DNA of 64,000 nt from Saprospiraceae bacterium (GTDB taxonomy: Bacteria; Bacteroidota; Bacteroidia; Chitinophagales; Saprospiraceae), in the NCBI GenBank assembly GCA_016710585.1, contig JADJVN010000003.1, forward strand, positions 341,478 through 405,477, in the 5' to 3' direction. A model generated the notes under the pieces. That model was not told the DNA's origin, did no database searches, and saw nothing but the letters and a program-made list of their open reading frames with translations. Shown here piece after piece: positions 29,608 through 39,356 of the stretch (positions within the stretch are counted from its first letter, which is position 1; every line of letters starts with the position of its first letter). The translations under genes were made by a program, and so were the position numbers.

Positions 29608-30074
29608 AAAAACTAAGCATTTTCATCCTTGGTTTAGTATTTATAACTGCTTGTAAAGAGGATATCATTTATTCCTCTGAAATAAAAATAATTGATGAAT
29701 CATGGTCTTATGGCCAAAAGTTAAATTATGTCTGGGATATTCAAGATACAAGTTTACAGTATGATATTCTTTTAACTTTGAAACATGGAGCTGATTTGAA
29801 ATATCACAATTTGTATACAAAAATAATCAGTGTATATCCTGACTCTACAAAATTTGAAAATATCCTCTCCTTGGAGTTGTTTTCACCCAATGGGAGGCCT
29901 TTGGGCGAATGCTCTGGTTCGAGATGTACCACTCCAATTTTATTACAAGAAAAAGTGAGTTTCAATAAAATTGGAAAATATAAAATAGAAATTCAACAAA
30001 ACTCCCGAGATAGTGTCATTCAAAATATAAGCGCCATAGCTTTAGAAATTTCAAAATCAGAGCTAACAAAATAA
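29604..30074 (+). CDS. gldH: Gliding-motility lipoprotein GldH
   Basis: The 156-residue protein has a lipoprotein signal with lipobox FITAC-K. The body follows the GldH pattern: IIDESWSYGQKLNYVWDIQD, YDILLTLKHGADLKYHNLYT, LELFSPNGRPLGECSGSR and FNKIGKYKIEIQQNSRDSVI. GldH is needed for gliding in Flavobacterium and is widespread in T9SS-bearing Bacteroidota as an envelope lipoprotein. Its start codon overlaps the dnaJ stop (ATGA), so it belongs to the grpE-dnaJ operon. Confidence 0.85.
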   Translation: MKKLSIFILGLVFITACKEDIIYSSEIKIIDESWSYGQKLNYVWDIQDTSLQYDILLTLKHGADLKYHNLYTKIISVYPDSTKFENILSLELFSPNGRPLGECSGSRCTTPILLQEKVSFNKIGKYKIEIQQNSRDSVIQNISAIALEISKSELTK

Positions 30075-30156
30075 TAGAATCAGGTATGTAGGGAAATAAA
30101 AACATGAGTACTATGAATTATTATTATTAATTTTGCCCACATAATTCAATTATTCT

Positions 30157-31398
30157 GTGTCAATATTTTTAATTATTTTTTTTTTAATCTTAACCGCTTT
30201 TTTTGCTGGAGCAGAGATTGCCTATGTTACTGCCAACAAGCTTGCAGTTGAAGTAAAAAAATCAAAAGGCTCCTCCATAGGTAAAATTCTATCTCGTTTT
30301 TATGAAAATCCTGAGGATTACATTTCAGTGATTTTGATTGGAATAAATATTAGTATTGTAGTTTTATCCTACTTGCTCACTGATTTTTTCAATCTTCCAC
30401 TAAAAAATTTGGGACTTTCAGATAATGCTACGATATTGATTAGTACATTTTTAGTTACTATAATCATTCTTGTATTTGGTGAGTTCTTGCCTAAAGCATT
30501 TTTTAGATTATATGCTAATAATGCAATGAACTTTCTAGCTTATCCGCTATTGTTTTTCCACAAATTATTATATTTACCAGCCAAATTTTTTTCAAAGACT
30601 TCCAATTTTATTATTAAATATTTATTCAGAGAATCTATTACAAAGACGAGGATGCGATTTAGTCCATTGGATTTAGAACAATATATGCACAATCCAATGA
30701 ATCAGGTTCATGAAGAAATTGATGCAGATATTTTTAAAAATGCGCTTAATCTCAATCAAATCCGTGTGAGTGAATGTATGATTCCTCGTACAGAAATTGT
30801 GTTTATCGATGTCAATGATAGTATGGAAGATCTCAAAGATGCTTTTATTAATTCAAAGCTTTCAAAGATTATAATCGTAGACCAAGACATAGACAATATT
30901 CTAGGATATATTCATCACCAACAATTATTTCATCCATCCACATCACTTAAAGATATGGTGCGAGATATTCCATTTGTTCCAGAGACCTTGAGAGTAGATG
31001 ATCTTATGCTACGTATGAATAAGTTGAGGATTTCAGTAGCTTGTGTAGTAGATGAATATGGTGGAACATCTGGCTTAATCACATTGGAAGATATTCTAGA
31101 AGAAATATTTGGTGAGATTGAAGATGAGCATGATGATGAGGCATTTCTTGAAATGAAGGTAGGAGAAAATGAATATTTATTTTCTGGTAGATTGGAGTTG
31201 AGTTATCTCAATGATGAGTATGGTCTTAATCTTCCATTAGATGGTGACTACCACACCTTATCAGGATATTTAGTATCAGCTTCTGGGACGATCCCCGAAC
31301 AAGGGTCTGAGATTATCTTAGGAGATTACAAATTTGTTTATGAGTTGGTAAGCGATACGAAGATTGAAAGTGTGAGGATATTTGAGATTAATGCTTAG
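30157..31398 (+). CDS. CNNM/CorC-family membrane protein, GldE-like
   Basis: The 413-residue protein starts at GTG 30157. An N-terminal DUF21 domain with three to four membrane helices (FFAGAEIAYVTANKLAV, LVFGEFLPKAFFRLYANN) is followed by a CBS pair (~190-315; CMIPRTEIVFIDVNDS, VVDEYGGTSGLITLEDILEE) and a C-terminal CorC/HlyC domain (~335-410). The family includes Mg2+/Co2+ efflux proteins and GldE. The GldH neighbour makes the GldE assignment plausible. A TAATTTTG box at 30128-30135 could be its -7 element. A second family member, damaged, lies at 61.8-63.1 kb. Confidence 0.88.
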   Translation: MSIFLIIFFLILTAFFAGAEIAYVTANKLAVEVKKSKGSSIGKILSRFYENPEDYISVILIGINISIVVLSYLLTDFFNLPLKNLGLSDNATILISTFLVTIIILVFGEFLPKAFFRLYANNAMNFLAYPLLFFHKLLYLPAKFFSKTSNFIIKYLFRESITKTRMRFSPLDLEQYMHNPMNQVHEEIDADIFKNALNLNQIRVSECMIPRTEIVFIDVNDSMEDLKDAFINSKLSKIIIVDQDIDNILGYIHHQQLFHPSTSLKDMVRDIPFVPETLRVDDLMLRMNKLRISVACVVDEYGGTSGLITLEDILEEIFGEIEDEHDDEAFLEMKVGENEYLFSGRLELSYLNDEYGLNLPLDGDYHTLSGYLVSASGTIPEQGSEIILGDYKFVYELVSDTKIESVRIFEINA

Positions 31399-31417
31399 AA
31401 TTGTTGAAATTCGTTTA

Positions 31418-33253
31418 ATGAAGAATATAAGTTTGTTTTGTTTTTGTTTGATTTATTATGGAGTAGTTTCGCAAAATCAAATTGGTTTAAATGATTCATT
31501 TGAAGCTCAACTGATAAGAAAATATGGATGCTTAGCTCATGTTTTCCACAATACTGATTATGCATTAATTAAAAGAAATGATACCTTGTATGATATCATT
31601 AATAAAAAATTTGAACACCAAACTTCATCTAAAGATAGTAAGGTTGCGATATTACCAAATCATTTGGCAATAATTAAAAACGATACTGGGCGCATTGTTT
31701 TTGATCTAAAAGCTAGAAAGCAAGTCTCAAGAACTTATAAATATATAATAGCCTCAGGAGTTAATTTTATTGCTAGTGACGATGAAATTCATTATGATTT
31801 ATTAGGAAACGATTTTGTAAAAATTTCAACAATTCAATATAATAATATTGTCGAAGTAAAAAAATGGTGTTTCAAAACGGAAATAGATAAAAAGCAAGGT
31901 CTTATTGATAGGAAAGGGAACCAAATCCTACCTAACGAGTACGAATCAATTTTTTCAATGCATACTGGACCAAAGTGGGTTGCAATAAAATCAGGGAGAA
32001 CTTACCTCTATGATTCATTGGACTTGATAGCTCAGGTAGACTCCCTTTACTGTGTTTTTGATTTTAATGAAAATTATGCCATAATTTGTCCTAATAAATT
32101 TATTAGCAATAAAAAGAAACCTAAATTCGGTTTAGTTGATTTTAACCATAAACTGATAATTCCCTTTCGTTTTGAATCTATTAAAATGTATCCTCAATAT
32201 TTTCAATGTTTTGATGGAAATAGCTACAGCTATTATGATACTAGTGGTACCTTAATAGTTGATCACAGTAAATTTAATATCAAAACTGAATGTAACTTAT
32301 TAAAAGCGAAGAAGTATAATGAAGGAGATTATTATGGTTTGATTACAGACCAAGGAGTTAAACTAACAAAGGCTGTATATTACCCTTTGAAACAGATGGA
32401 TCAAACAGGTTATTGGAAAGGTTATAATCAAAGTAGTTCGCAACATGAGTACTTTACACCTGCGGGTGAGAAATTATTATTTAAAGCTGAGTTGATTGAG
32501 ATGGATGCCAACGGAAATGCAATGATTACTGAAAATGGTAAATTTGGATTGCAAAAGTTGAATGGTCAAATATTATTAGAAATAATTTATGATAAAATTC
32601 AAATTTGTCATGAATTCGATCATCATACTAATACAATTTACCAGGTTTATTATATTGTCCTTAAAGATGGAATTTATCAAATTTTAAATCAAGATGCCAA
32701 GCTCATAAATAATAATTCTTGGAATTTAGCCATGAGTTGTCCAAAGTCAGGAATGATGTCTTTATACAAAGGAGATAAATTTTTGCTTTCGGATTTAAAA
32801 GGTAAAATATTAATAAGTGAAGAATTTGATGAAATTGTTATTCTAGATTCAACTTTGATTCGATTGAAATCAGAGGGGATTAATAAAATATATAATAGGA
32901 AAATGAATCAAGTTATTTGTGAACAATTTGATGATTTTATATTTGAGTCTACCAATCTTTACTTAGTGGTTTCAAAGAACTCAAAATATGGTATTATAAA
33001 TTTGGAGGGTGAAATTATTTTACCATTTGAATTTGCCAAAATAAAACCCTCAGATATCTATTTAGTTGTTTACAATTCAAAACAGCTATGTGGACTATAT
33101 GATCAAAGCGGAAAACAGCTACTTCCATATGAGTATAAGGATATTAAGGTATTTGGTTTGGGAAAAAGAATAGAGGTTTTAGATCTTAAAGGAAATCAAA
33201 AGGAAATTGATATCCTTGGCCAAAACTATGATGATTGGAAAAGGGAATTATAA
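31418..33253 (+). CDS. Secreted WG-repeat protein
   Basis: The ATG at 31418 begins a signal peptide (MKNISLFCFCLIYYGVVSQ), giving 611 residues; an in-frame ATG at 31382 sits inside the previous gene. Several WG-type beta-repeats are visible: KQGLIDRKGNQILPNEYESI (~155), KFGLVDFNHKLIIPFRFESI (~235), KYGIINLEGEIILPFEFAKI (~520) and LCGLYDQSGKQLLPYEYKDI (~555). WG repeats build propeller-like surfaces of unknown partner. No sorting domain is visible, so it is probably periplasmic. Confidence 0.83.
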   Translation: MKNISLFCFCLIYYGVVSQNQIGLNDSFEAQLIRKYGCLAHVFHNTDYALIKRNDTLYDIINKKFEHQTSSKDSKVAILPNHLAIIKNDTGRIVFDLKARKQVSRTYKYIIASGVNFIASDDEIHYDLLGNDFVKISTIQYNNIVEVKKWCFKTEIDKKQGLIDRKGNQILPNEYESIFSMHTGPKWVAIKSGRTYLYDSLDLIAQVDSLYCVFDFNENYAIICPNKFISNKKKPKFGLVDFNHKLIIPFRFESIKMYPQYFQCFDGNSYSYYDTSGTLIVDHSKFNIKTECNLLKAKKYNEGDYYGLITDQGVKLTKAVYYPLKQMDQTGYWKGYNQSSSQHEYFTPAGEKLLFKAELIEMDANGNAMITENGKFGLQKLNGQILLEIIYDKIQICHEFDHHTNTIYQVYYIVLKDGIYQILNQDAKLINNNSWNLAMSCPKSGMMSLYKGDKFLLSDLKGKILISEEFDEIVILDSTLIRLKSEGINKIYNRKMNQVICEQFDDFIFESTNLYLVVSKNSKYGIINLEGEIILPFEFAKIKPSDIYLVVYNSKQLCGLYDQSGKQLLPYEYKDIKVFGLGKRIEVLDLKGNQKEIDILGQNYDDWKREL

Positions 33254-33385
33254 TCAAAATTAGATAATAGTCTTTATAGATTTTAAACTATGTAAGCTCG
33301 ATAGATTTCAAAAGATAAAATTTATTGAAATTCTGTTGACCATTTAAAATTATCTATGTATGTTTGTATAACAAATTATTTTATA

Positions 33386-34046
33386 ATGAATTTATCTACA
33401 AAAAATTTCTCGATTTATATTGCAATTGCAATCACAGCACTCTTTTTTTCTGGATGTGCTTCACTTACAGGTTTTCAAGATGGACGAGCTGTGGGTGAGG
33501 GAAATGGTGAAATATCAGCTTCCTTGAGTTTATCGCAGTCTCCAGATTTTAAAATTGATGATTTTGATTCAGATTCATCAGATAATTCTTTTCCAAATTT
33601 ATATTTTCCAAATTTAGAGGCTGGAGGAAAGTATGGAATTACCAATAAAATTAGATTTCATATTTAAAGTAAACTTAACTTTTAATCTTAATGCAGGAGT
33701 AAAATATCAACTCATTGGAGACCAAGAGTCATTATTTGCATTTGGAGTGGGTGCTGAAGCTGGAACATTTGCAATAATCAGTCAGTTGTGGAATATACAG
33801 ATCCCTTTATATGCTAGTTTACATCCAACTGAGAAATTTGGAGTGTATTTTTCACCACGATATATCTATCAGTTTAATGCCTTTGCTGGTATAAAAGGAT
33901 GGAATTATCTAGGAGGAAATTTTGGAATATTGTTTGGAAATAAGCATAAATTTGGACTTGACATCAGCTATTATAAAGTTAATACGAGTGGCTTAATGTC
34001 ATCCAATTTACTGTCATTTGGCTTTGGGGGAAGATTTTCACTGTAG
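33386..34046 (+). pseudogene. Outer-membrane beta-barrel lipoprotein, frameshifted
   Basis: The first part (33386-33667) has a lipoprotein signal with lipobox FFSGC-A and reads to GGKYGITNK. The second part (from 33633) continues as a small barrel (FIFKVNLTFNLNAGVKY, YASLHPTEKFGVYFSPRY, FGFGGRFSL). Removing one A from the AAAA run at 33647-33650 joins them as TNKLDFIFKVNLTF, a single protein of about 219 residues. The frame break may be a consensus error. Many Bacteroidota barrels of this size end in an aromatic or leucine residue like this one. Confidence 0.75.
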
Positions 34047-34121
34047 ATATAATACAGACATTATTGTGTTTCAAGAATTAGTATAGCTAGATTTCCTCAA
34101 TAGAAATTGAGCCAATTAGCA

Positions 34122-34129
34122 TATCTTTG
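34122..34129 (+). promoter_or_regulatory. Candidate -7 box for pdxA
   Basis: TATCTTTG (TANNTTTG) followed by CAG lies 24 nt before the pdxA ATG. A consensus -33 at the expected distance is not evident. Confidence 0.45.
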
Positions 34130-34153
34130 CAGCCAAACGAGAAATTTTAACGT

Positions 34154-35215
34154 ATGGCGGCAAAATGGAAAATTGGAATTACAGTAGGAGATATTAATGG
34201 AATCGGGCTTGAAGTCATCCTTAAAGCTCTTAATAATGAATATATTTATAAAGAAATAATCCCTATTATTTACGGGAATATCAAAGTCGCATCATATCAT
34301 AAGAATATTGTACAACTTGAAAATCTAAGCTTCTTTGTACTAAATGAAGGAGATAAACCTCGCGCGGATAAGATTAATTTAGTCAATTGTTGGAATGACA
34401 ATGTCACGATCAATATAGGAAAAGTAAGTCCAGAAGGTGGTAAATATGCACACATGAGTTTGGATAAAGCTATTGAAGATATAAATAGTGGCTTTATAGA
34501 TGCTTTAGTGACTGGCCCTATAAATAAGCAATCAATGAAGTTATCTGGGTTTCATCATGCTGGACATACTGGCTATCTCAAGGAGAAAGCTGGAGCTTCA
34601 GATGTTTTAATGATGATGGTAAGTAATAAGCTAAGAGTTGGTTTAGTCACAGAACATATCGCATTGAGCAAAGTCAGCGAAACGATCACCAAAGCTCTTA
34701 TATTAAGTAAGTTAAATTTAATGGAACAATCACTAAGGGTGGACTTTGGGATTGAAAAGCCACATATTGCAGTATTAGGACTTAATCCACATGCTGGTGA
34801 TGAAGGATTGCTAGGGTCAGAGGAAGAGGAAATCATTAGACCTGCTATTATAGAGGCAAAGAAAAATGGGATGTATGTTGCAGGGCCATTCTCTGCAGAT
34901 GGCTTGTTTGGCTCTTCTCAATTTTCCAAATTTGATGGCATACTGTCTATGTATCATGACCAAGGCCTAGTTGGATTCAAAAGCATCAGCTTTAGCGAAG
35001 GAGTAAATTTTACTGCAGGTCTGCCTTACGTACGTACTTCACCAGATCATGGAACAGGATTTGATATTGCAGGAAAGAACTTAGCAGAATCAAATTCTAT
35101 GCTCCATTCGATTTATTTAGCAAAAAATACAGTCGCTTCTAGAAAATCTTATGATGAAATGAGGGTGAATGCATTGAAAAAAAGGCCAAAGCTATCAGAA
35201 GAAATGAGCGAGTAG
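34154..35215 (+). CDS. pdxA: 4-hydroxythreonine-4-phosphate dehydrogenase PdxA
   Basis: A 353-residue NAD-dependent dehydrogenase of DXP-independent-branch pyridoxal phosphate synthesis; it oxidises 4-phosphohydroxy-L-threonine. Metal-site histidines lie in HHAGHTGYL, GLNPHAGDEG and MYHDQGLVGFK. Other signatures are GITVGDINGIGLEVILKAL (normally GDPAGIG; here GDINGIG), DALVTGPINKQSM and VRTSPDHGTGFDIAGK. Length is normal. It is convergent with the broken glucosaminidase gene, 6 bp away. Confidence 0.95.
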   Translation: MAAKWKIGITVGDINGIGLEVILKALNNEYIYKEIIPIIYGNIKVASYHKNIVQLENLSFFVLNEGDKPRADKINLVNCWNDNVTINIGKVSPEGGKYAHMSLDKAIEDINSGFIDALVTGPINKQSMKLSGFHHAGHTGYLKEKAGASDVLMMMVSNKLRVGLVTEHIALSKVSETITKALILSKLNLMEQSLRVDFGIEKPHIAVLGLNPHAGDEGLLGSEEEEIIRPAIIEAKKNGMYVAGPFSADGLFGSSQFSKFDGILSMYHDQGLVGFKSISFSEGVNFTAGLPYVRTSPDHGTGFDIAGKNLAESNSMLHSIYLAKNTVASRKSYDEMRVNALKKRPKLSEEMSE

Positions 35216-35221
35216 GTTGGT

Positions 35222-35860
35222 TCACTCTATTAACATTCGTCTATTGGTTTGAGATTGGTTTACTTCGACCCCGACAACCTTGGCAGGGGCAAATATATGT
35301 AAACTCTTGTTCTTTTTAGACTTATGTCTTGTTTTCTTTAACTTTTTTGGAGATTTTGGAGTAATTTCTTGATTATCAATTCGAACTGGAGCTGGATTCA
35401 TGGGTTGAGAAAAATTAAACATTTTAGTCCCATTATCCAATTCATACAATTCATATTTTTCTATAGTTTTGATTAACTTATAACTGTAGTTAGGATCTGT
35501 AGCATAACCACAATTCTTCAATCCTACAGCCCAAGATATATAATCTGTTTTGTCTATTGAAAATAAGTCTTTATATCGTGATTAAAAATAAGTTAGCCCT
35601 GTCCAATCATTTTTACATTTTATTCCAAAATGATTATTAGCCTGAATAGCGAGTTCACTTTTTCCTGCACTAGACTCAAATAATCCTTGAGCTAATTTAA
35701 TACTTGCAGGGATCCCAGTCCTTGCACTTTCAGACTTTGCAATTTCTCTAAATTGATAGATATAAATTTCTTGATTAGTCATTTCTCTAGCTGCCATAAA
35801 GTATACTGAGATGACGATTGCTATCAGTTTTGAAAATCTAGAATTGAATATTGCTTTCAT
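35222..35860 (-). pseudogene. Glucosaminidase (GH73-type) with internal deletion and stop
   Basis: The 5' part (35860-35582) encodes a hydrophobic N-terminus and the conserved start of a GH73 endo-N-acetylglucosaminidase: PASIKLAQGLFESSAGKSEL with the catalytic-type Glu, then NNHFGIKC. It stops with TAA after DWTGLTYF. In the same frame the sequence continues as RYKDLFSIDKTDYISWAVGL, KNCGYATDPNYSYKLI and a basic tail to 35222. In homologues about 35 residues separate these blocks, so the gene seems to have lost about 100 bp and gained a stop. Peptidoglycan hydrolysis is the family role; this copy is probably inactive. Confidence 0.78.
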
Positions 35861-36131
35861 TGAAATACATCTTTCCTAAGACACAACAAATATGATACCA
35901 ATTTTTGTTCAGCTGAGGTATTAATAATATATATAGCAATGATATACAAATAATTATACGTGTAAAATAAATTTAATATGTAGTTATTTTTGGAATAATT
36001 TGAAACCCTACTCCCGTGATCTAAAGTTCAAGATAAAAATTTTGGAGAAGCTCGTTTATTTCAGTTTAAATAATTAACTATTCGTTACAAATCTATAAAA
36101 CACACTTAACAAATTCATTTTTTGAATGATT

Positions 36132-36139
36132 TACATTTG
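36132..36139 (+). promoter_or_regulatory. Candidate -7 box for the 36.2-kb lipoprotein gene
   Basis: TACATTTG matches TANNTTTG and lies 20 nt before the ATG at 36159. The region 35861-36158 is AT-rich and shows nothing else I can support. Confidence 0.45.
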
Positions 36140-36158
36140 CATAAAATTTAAGAATAAA

Positions 36159-36689
36159 ATGAAAAAATTAATCGCAATTATTTTACCTCTTTTTGTCTTC
36201 ATTTTTGCTTGTAAAAATGTTGAGCAATTCAGAAAACCTATTGAATCTCTTTCAGCTGATTGGGAAAAAGCAACAACTTCATTTACAGATGCTGGTACTT
36301 TACTTGCTTCTGTACAGGGATCTATTGCTGGTTTAAAAGATAGTTTGGTAGTTGATCCAAAAATGAAATTGGATGCAAATAAGTTAAAATTGGTTGACTC
36401 ATTAAAGTCTAGCTTTATGGGTAATTTTGCTGGTTTAACTGAAATGGCAAATAAATTAACTTCTATGTCTGCAAACTGGCAAGATGGAACTACAAAGTTA
36501 GCTGCACTTAAAGAAGGTTTGACTTCAGGAAAATTAGATGCAACAACTTTGACTCAAATTGAATCATTAAAGTCTATGTTGAGCGAAACAAACTCTACTA
36601 CTCAAGCAGTAACTGAAGCAGCAAATGCATCAAAAACATCTGCTATGTCTATTTATGAAGCTTTCAAAGCAGCTATTGCAAAGAAATAA
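36159..36689 (+). CDS. Small helical lipoprotein
   Basis: The ATG at 36159 opens a lipoprotein signal peptide (MKKLIAIILPLFVFIFAC-K), giving 176 residues; an in-frame ATG at 36126 is not used because it lengthens the signal. The mature part is almost entirely helical and rich in Ala, Thr, Ser, Lys and Leu (SLSADWEKATTSFTDAGTLL, LTEMANKLTSMSANWQDGTT, IESLKSMLSETNSTTQAVTE). This suggests a coiled-coil periplasmic protein. It has its own promoter-like box and a strong terminator, consistent with high expression. Confidence 0.82.
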   Translation: MKKLIAIILPLFVFIFACKNVEQFRKPIESLSADWEKATTSFTDAGTLLASVQGSIAGLKDSLVVDPKMKLDANKLKLVDSLKSSFMGNFAGLTEMANKLTSMSANWQDGTTKLAALKEGLTSGKLDATTLTQIESLKSMLSETNSTTQAVTEAANASKTSAMSIYEAFKAAIAKK

Positions 36690-36713
36690 TATAAGTAAAT
36701 CTTATTATTTTAT

Positions 36714-36739
36714 AAGCCTCGATCCGTCGGGGCTTTTTT
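36714..36739 (+). terminator. Intrinsic terminator after the helical lipoprotein gene
   Basis: A 9-bp stem (AAGCCTCGA, 36714-36722 / TCGGGGCTT, 36727-36735, one G-T pair) with a TCCG tetraloop is followed by a T run to 36739. Confidence 0.92.
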
Positions 36740-36844
36740 ATTGACATGAGAAGATAATAAACGGAATTTCTTTTCTAAACTAAAAATTGAATTTTAGGTT
36801 AATTAGGCGTTTTGGAATTTCAATTATAATTAATTAAATTATCA

Positions 36845-38077
36845 ATGCTAGAAGAAAATCATCAACAAGCATCTTTTACCAAATATCAAAATTTGTCATC
36901 TTCATTCTAGCTATTACACAGTTTACTGTGGTGTTAGATTTTACAGTCATGTCACCATTGGGTGATATCATGATGAAGACATTATCCATCACTACTTCTC
37001 AGTTTGGTATGGCAGTATCTGCATATGCATTTAGTGCAGGAATTTCTGGATTTCTTACAGCGGGTTTTGCAGATCGATTTGATAGAAAAAATTTATTGCT
37101 CTTCTTTTATATTGGTTTTGTAATTGGAACGTTATTTTGTGCTTTAGCGCCCAACTATCATTTATTGGTTGCTGCTAGAGTTTTTACAGGAATTTTTGGT
37201 GGTGTGATCAGTTCGATAAGTTTAGCGATTATTGCAGATTTATTCAAACTAGAACAGCGGGGCAAAGTAATGGGTTTTGTACAGATGGGATTTGGGCTGA
37301 GTCAAATTATTGGCATTCCATTTGGGCTATACGTAGCGAATCATTGGGGATGGCAGATACCATTTTACTGGATCGCTATCATGGCCGGATTCATTGCTAT
37401 TGCATTACATCTCAAGCTAAAACCTATTGCAGATCACTTGAAGATTCAAAAAGCAAATTCAGCTTTTCAACATTTATTAAATACCTTAGCTCCAAGTAAA
37501 TATAGACTGGGTTTTTTAACCACATCATTGCTTTCAGTAGGAGGATTTATGATCATGCCATTTGGCAGCGCATTTGCTATCAACAATTTAAAAATTACGA
37601 ATGAACAATTGCCTACACTTTTTATGGTCTCGGGGATAACGAGTTTTATCATGATGCCATTGGTAGGAAAATATAGCGACAAAAGAAATAAATTTGTAAT
37701 ATTTACATTAGCCACGCTCATGGCGATTGTTGTATTAAATATTTATTCAAATTTCTCAGCGACTCCATTTATATTAGTATTCATTACATATGTTGTGATG
37801 ATGTTTTTATCATTACGGCAGAATGATACCAGGATCTGCTTTAACTACAGCTATTCCCGAGCCTGAAGATCGCGGTGCATACATGAGTATAACCTCTTCA
37901 TTACAACAATTGGCAGGTGGTGTAGGCGCCATGATTGCAGGAATGATCATCGTGCAAAAAGATAATTATGCACCACTTGAGAATTTTAATCTCTTGACAA
38001 TGATCATGTCTATAATAATGCTCTTTACGATATACTTGATGTATCGAGTAAACCAAAATGTGATGAAAAGGAATTAG
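36845..38077 (+). pseudogene. MFS transporter, interrupted by two frameshifts
   Basis: The gene starts at ATG 36845 (MLEENHQQASFTKYQ) and loses frame at the A-run 36888-36891. One extra A would give KFVIFILAITQFTVVLDFTV. The main frame 36928-37866 encodes helices with FADRFDRKNLLLF (MFS motif A) and ARVFTGIFGGVISSISLAII. A second break at the TT at about 37812 would be repaired by removing one T, giving FLSYGRMIPGSAL, then the last helices (37823-38077). The repaired product is about 410 residues and 12 TM, a sugar- or drug-efflux-type MFS protein. Both breaks are single-base homopolymer indels. Confidence 0.82.
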
Positions 38078-38136
38078 TGAATGTGAAAATGTAGATAATT
38101 TGCAAATGAGCATAATTACGCATTAGAGCGTCCTAG

Positions 38137-38361
38137 AAATAAATGAAACCTATGAATAACAAATCGCTCCTAAGGATCTTATAATAGTTTTAGTAATTAG
38201 AATAAAACAAAACTAAACACAATAAAAGCCCCAGCGGGGTAAACTGTTGTAGTAATTGAAATTGAATCCCACAAATTAGCCGTAGGTGCGACCTATAAAT
38301 CATGCATGTTTTACAAAAGTGTATTTAAAAAAATATCCTTGAAAACTAAAGTTACAAATTG
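38137..38361 (+). repeat. ~225-bp direct repeat, left copy, flanking the RAYT-like gene
   Basis: The segment begins with AATGAAACCTATGAATAAC and contains two REP-like units (AGCCCCAGCGGGGT at 38227 and TAGGTGCGACCTATA around 38283). It ends near AATATCCTTGAAAA. Most positions match the copy at 39098-39322 in the same orientation. The two copies enclose the transposase pseudogene and make up most of the 38078-38490 intergenic space. Confidence 0.85.
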
Positions 38362-38490
38362 TAAGTTCAATTAATAAGTGCAACAGGTTATTTTTTTCTA
38401 AAAATTAAAAACAATTAAACAAAGTAAAAATATATTCTTAAGCTTTAAATTTGTTTCAAAATAGATCTAAAGTGGAAAACTTAAACTAAA

Positions 38491-38952
38491 ATGTCAAATA
38501 CCTATTCACAAATTTACATTCAAATTATTTTTGCCGTAAGAGGCAGACAAAATCTGATACAAGAACAACATAGGGATGAATTGCACAAATTCATTACAGG
38601 AATAGTAAGAAACAGAGATCAATAATTGTTAGCTATTTTCGTAATGCCTGACCATACACATTTATTGGTTGGTATTAAACCTATTCTTGCAATTTCTGAT
38701 TTGGTAAGAGATGTGAAATCAGGATCATCCAAATTTATAAATGACAATCATTTGGTTAATGGCAAATTTAATTGGCAAGAGGGCTTTGGTGCGTTTTCTT
38801 ATTCTAAAAGTCAAATTGATCATGTGATTAAATATATTTTAAATCAAAAAGAACATCATAAAAGACAAACATTCAAAGCAGAATATTTAGAATTTCTTCG
38901 AAAATTTGAAGTAGAATTTAATGAAAAATATTTATTTGATTGGATAGAATGA
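38491..38952 (+). pseudogene. REP-associated tyrosine transposase (RAYT / IS200-like Y1), nonsense-disrupted
   Basis: The frame opens MSNTYSQIYIQIIFAVRGRQ and contains the HUH motif in VMPDHTHLLVGIKP. The Y1 region follows, with the candidate nucleophile Tyr in IKYILNQKEHHKRQTF. These are typical of TnpA_REP-like enzymes, which nick single-stranded DNA at REP hairpins. An in-frame TAA at 38623-38625 (after RNRDQ) splits the ~153-residue protein; related proteins carry Lys there, so one substitution explains it. The flanking 225-bp repeats and REP palindromes are its likely substrates. Confidence 0.85.
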
Positions 38953-38976
38953 AATTGGTTTTATGGAGGAGCCATT

Positions 38977-38996
38977 CAGGTCGCTCCTATGGAGCT
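38977..38996 (-). repeat. REP-like palindrome (first of a pair)
   Basis: CAGGTCGCTCCTATGGAGCT contains the perfect hairpin GCTCC-TAT-GGAGC. It lies 25 nt after the transposase stop and is repeated almost exactly at 39019-39045. Confidence 0.75.
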
Positions 38997-39018
38997 CAAA
39001 AAACTTCATATATATTGA

Positions 39019-39045
39019 CTACAAACAGATCGCTCCTATGGAGCT
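39019..39045 (-). repeat. REP-like palindrome (second of a pair)
   Basis: The unit is CTACAAACAGATCG followed by the hairpin GCTCCTATGGAGC. Reverse-complemented, it matches the element at 12306-12333 except at a few positions. Two units ~45 nt apart in the same orientation resemble a small BIME. Confidence 0.75.
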
Positions 39046-39097
39046 TTTGAATAACAAATCATAAAACGAAGCAAAAAAATAATTATCAAAATTGAAA

Positions 39098-39322
39098 AAA
39101 TAAATGAAACCTATGAATAACAAATCTTCTAAGGATCTTGAAATAGTTTTAGTAATTAGAATAAAGCAAAACTAAACACAATGAAAGCCCCAGCGGAGTA
39201 AACTGTTTTTAGAAATTGAAATTGAATCCTACAAATTAGCTCCATAGGTGCGACCTATTATTCATAAATGTGTTACAAGGGTGTGTTTAAAAAATATCCT
39301 TGAAAAACATTTTGTACAAATT
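39098..39322 (+). repeat. ~225-bp direct repeat, right copy
   Basis: This is the partner of 38137-38361, with the same start, the same central AGCCCCAGCGGAGT unit (39186) and an AGCTCCATAGGTGCGACCT unit near 39238. It fills most of the 38953-39356 space together with the two REP palindromes. Confidence 0.85.
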
Positions 39323-39356
39323 GAAATTCCAAGGATATTTTATAAGCCGAATTGAC

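Noticed and set aside
36126..36158. Upstream in-frame ATG for the helical lipoprotein
   Set aside because: It would place a polar stretch before the lipoprotein signal, and the -7 box at 36132 would lie inside the coding region.
38137..39322. CRISPR array
   Set aside because: The repeats are two long direct copies and a few palindromes with irregular spacing, not short identical repeats with unique spacers; no cas gene is present.
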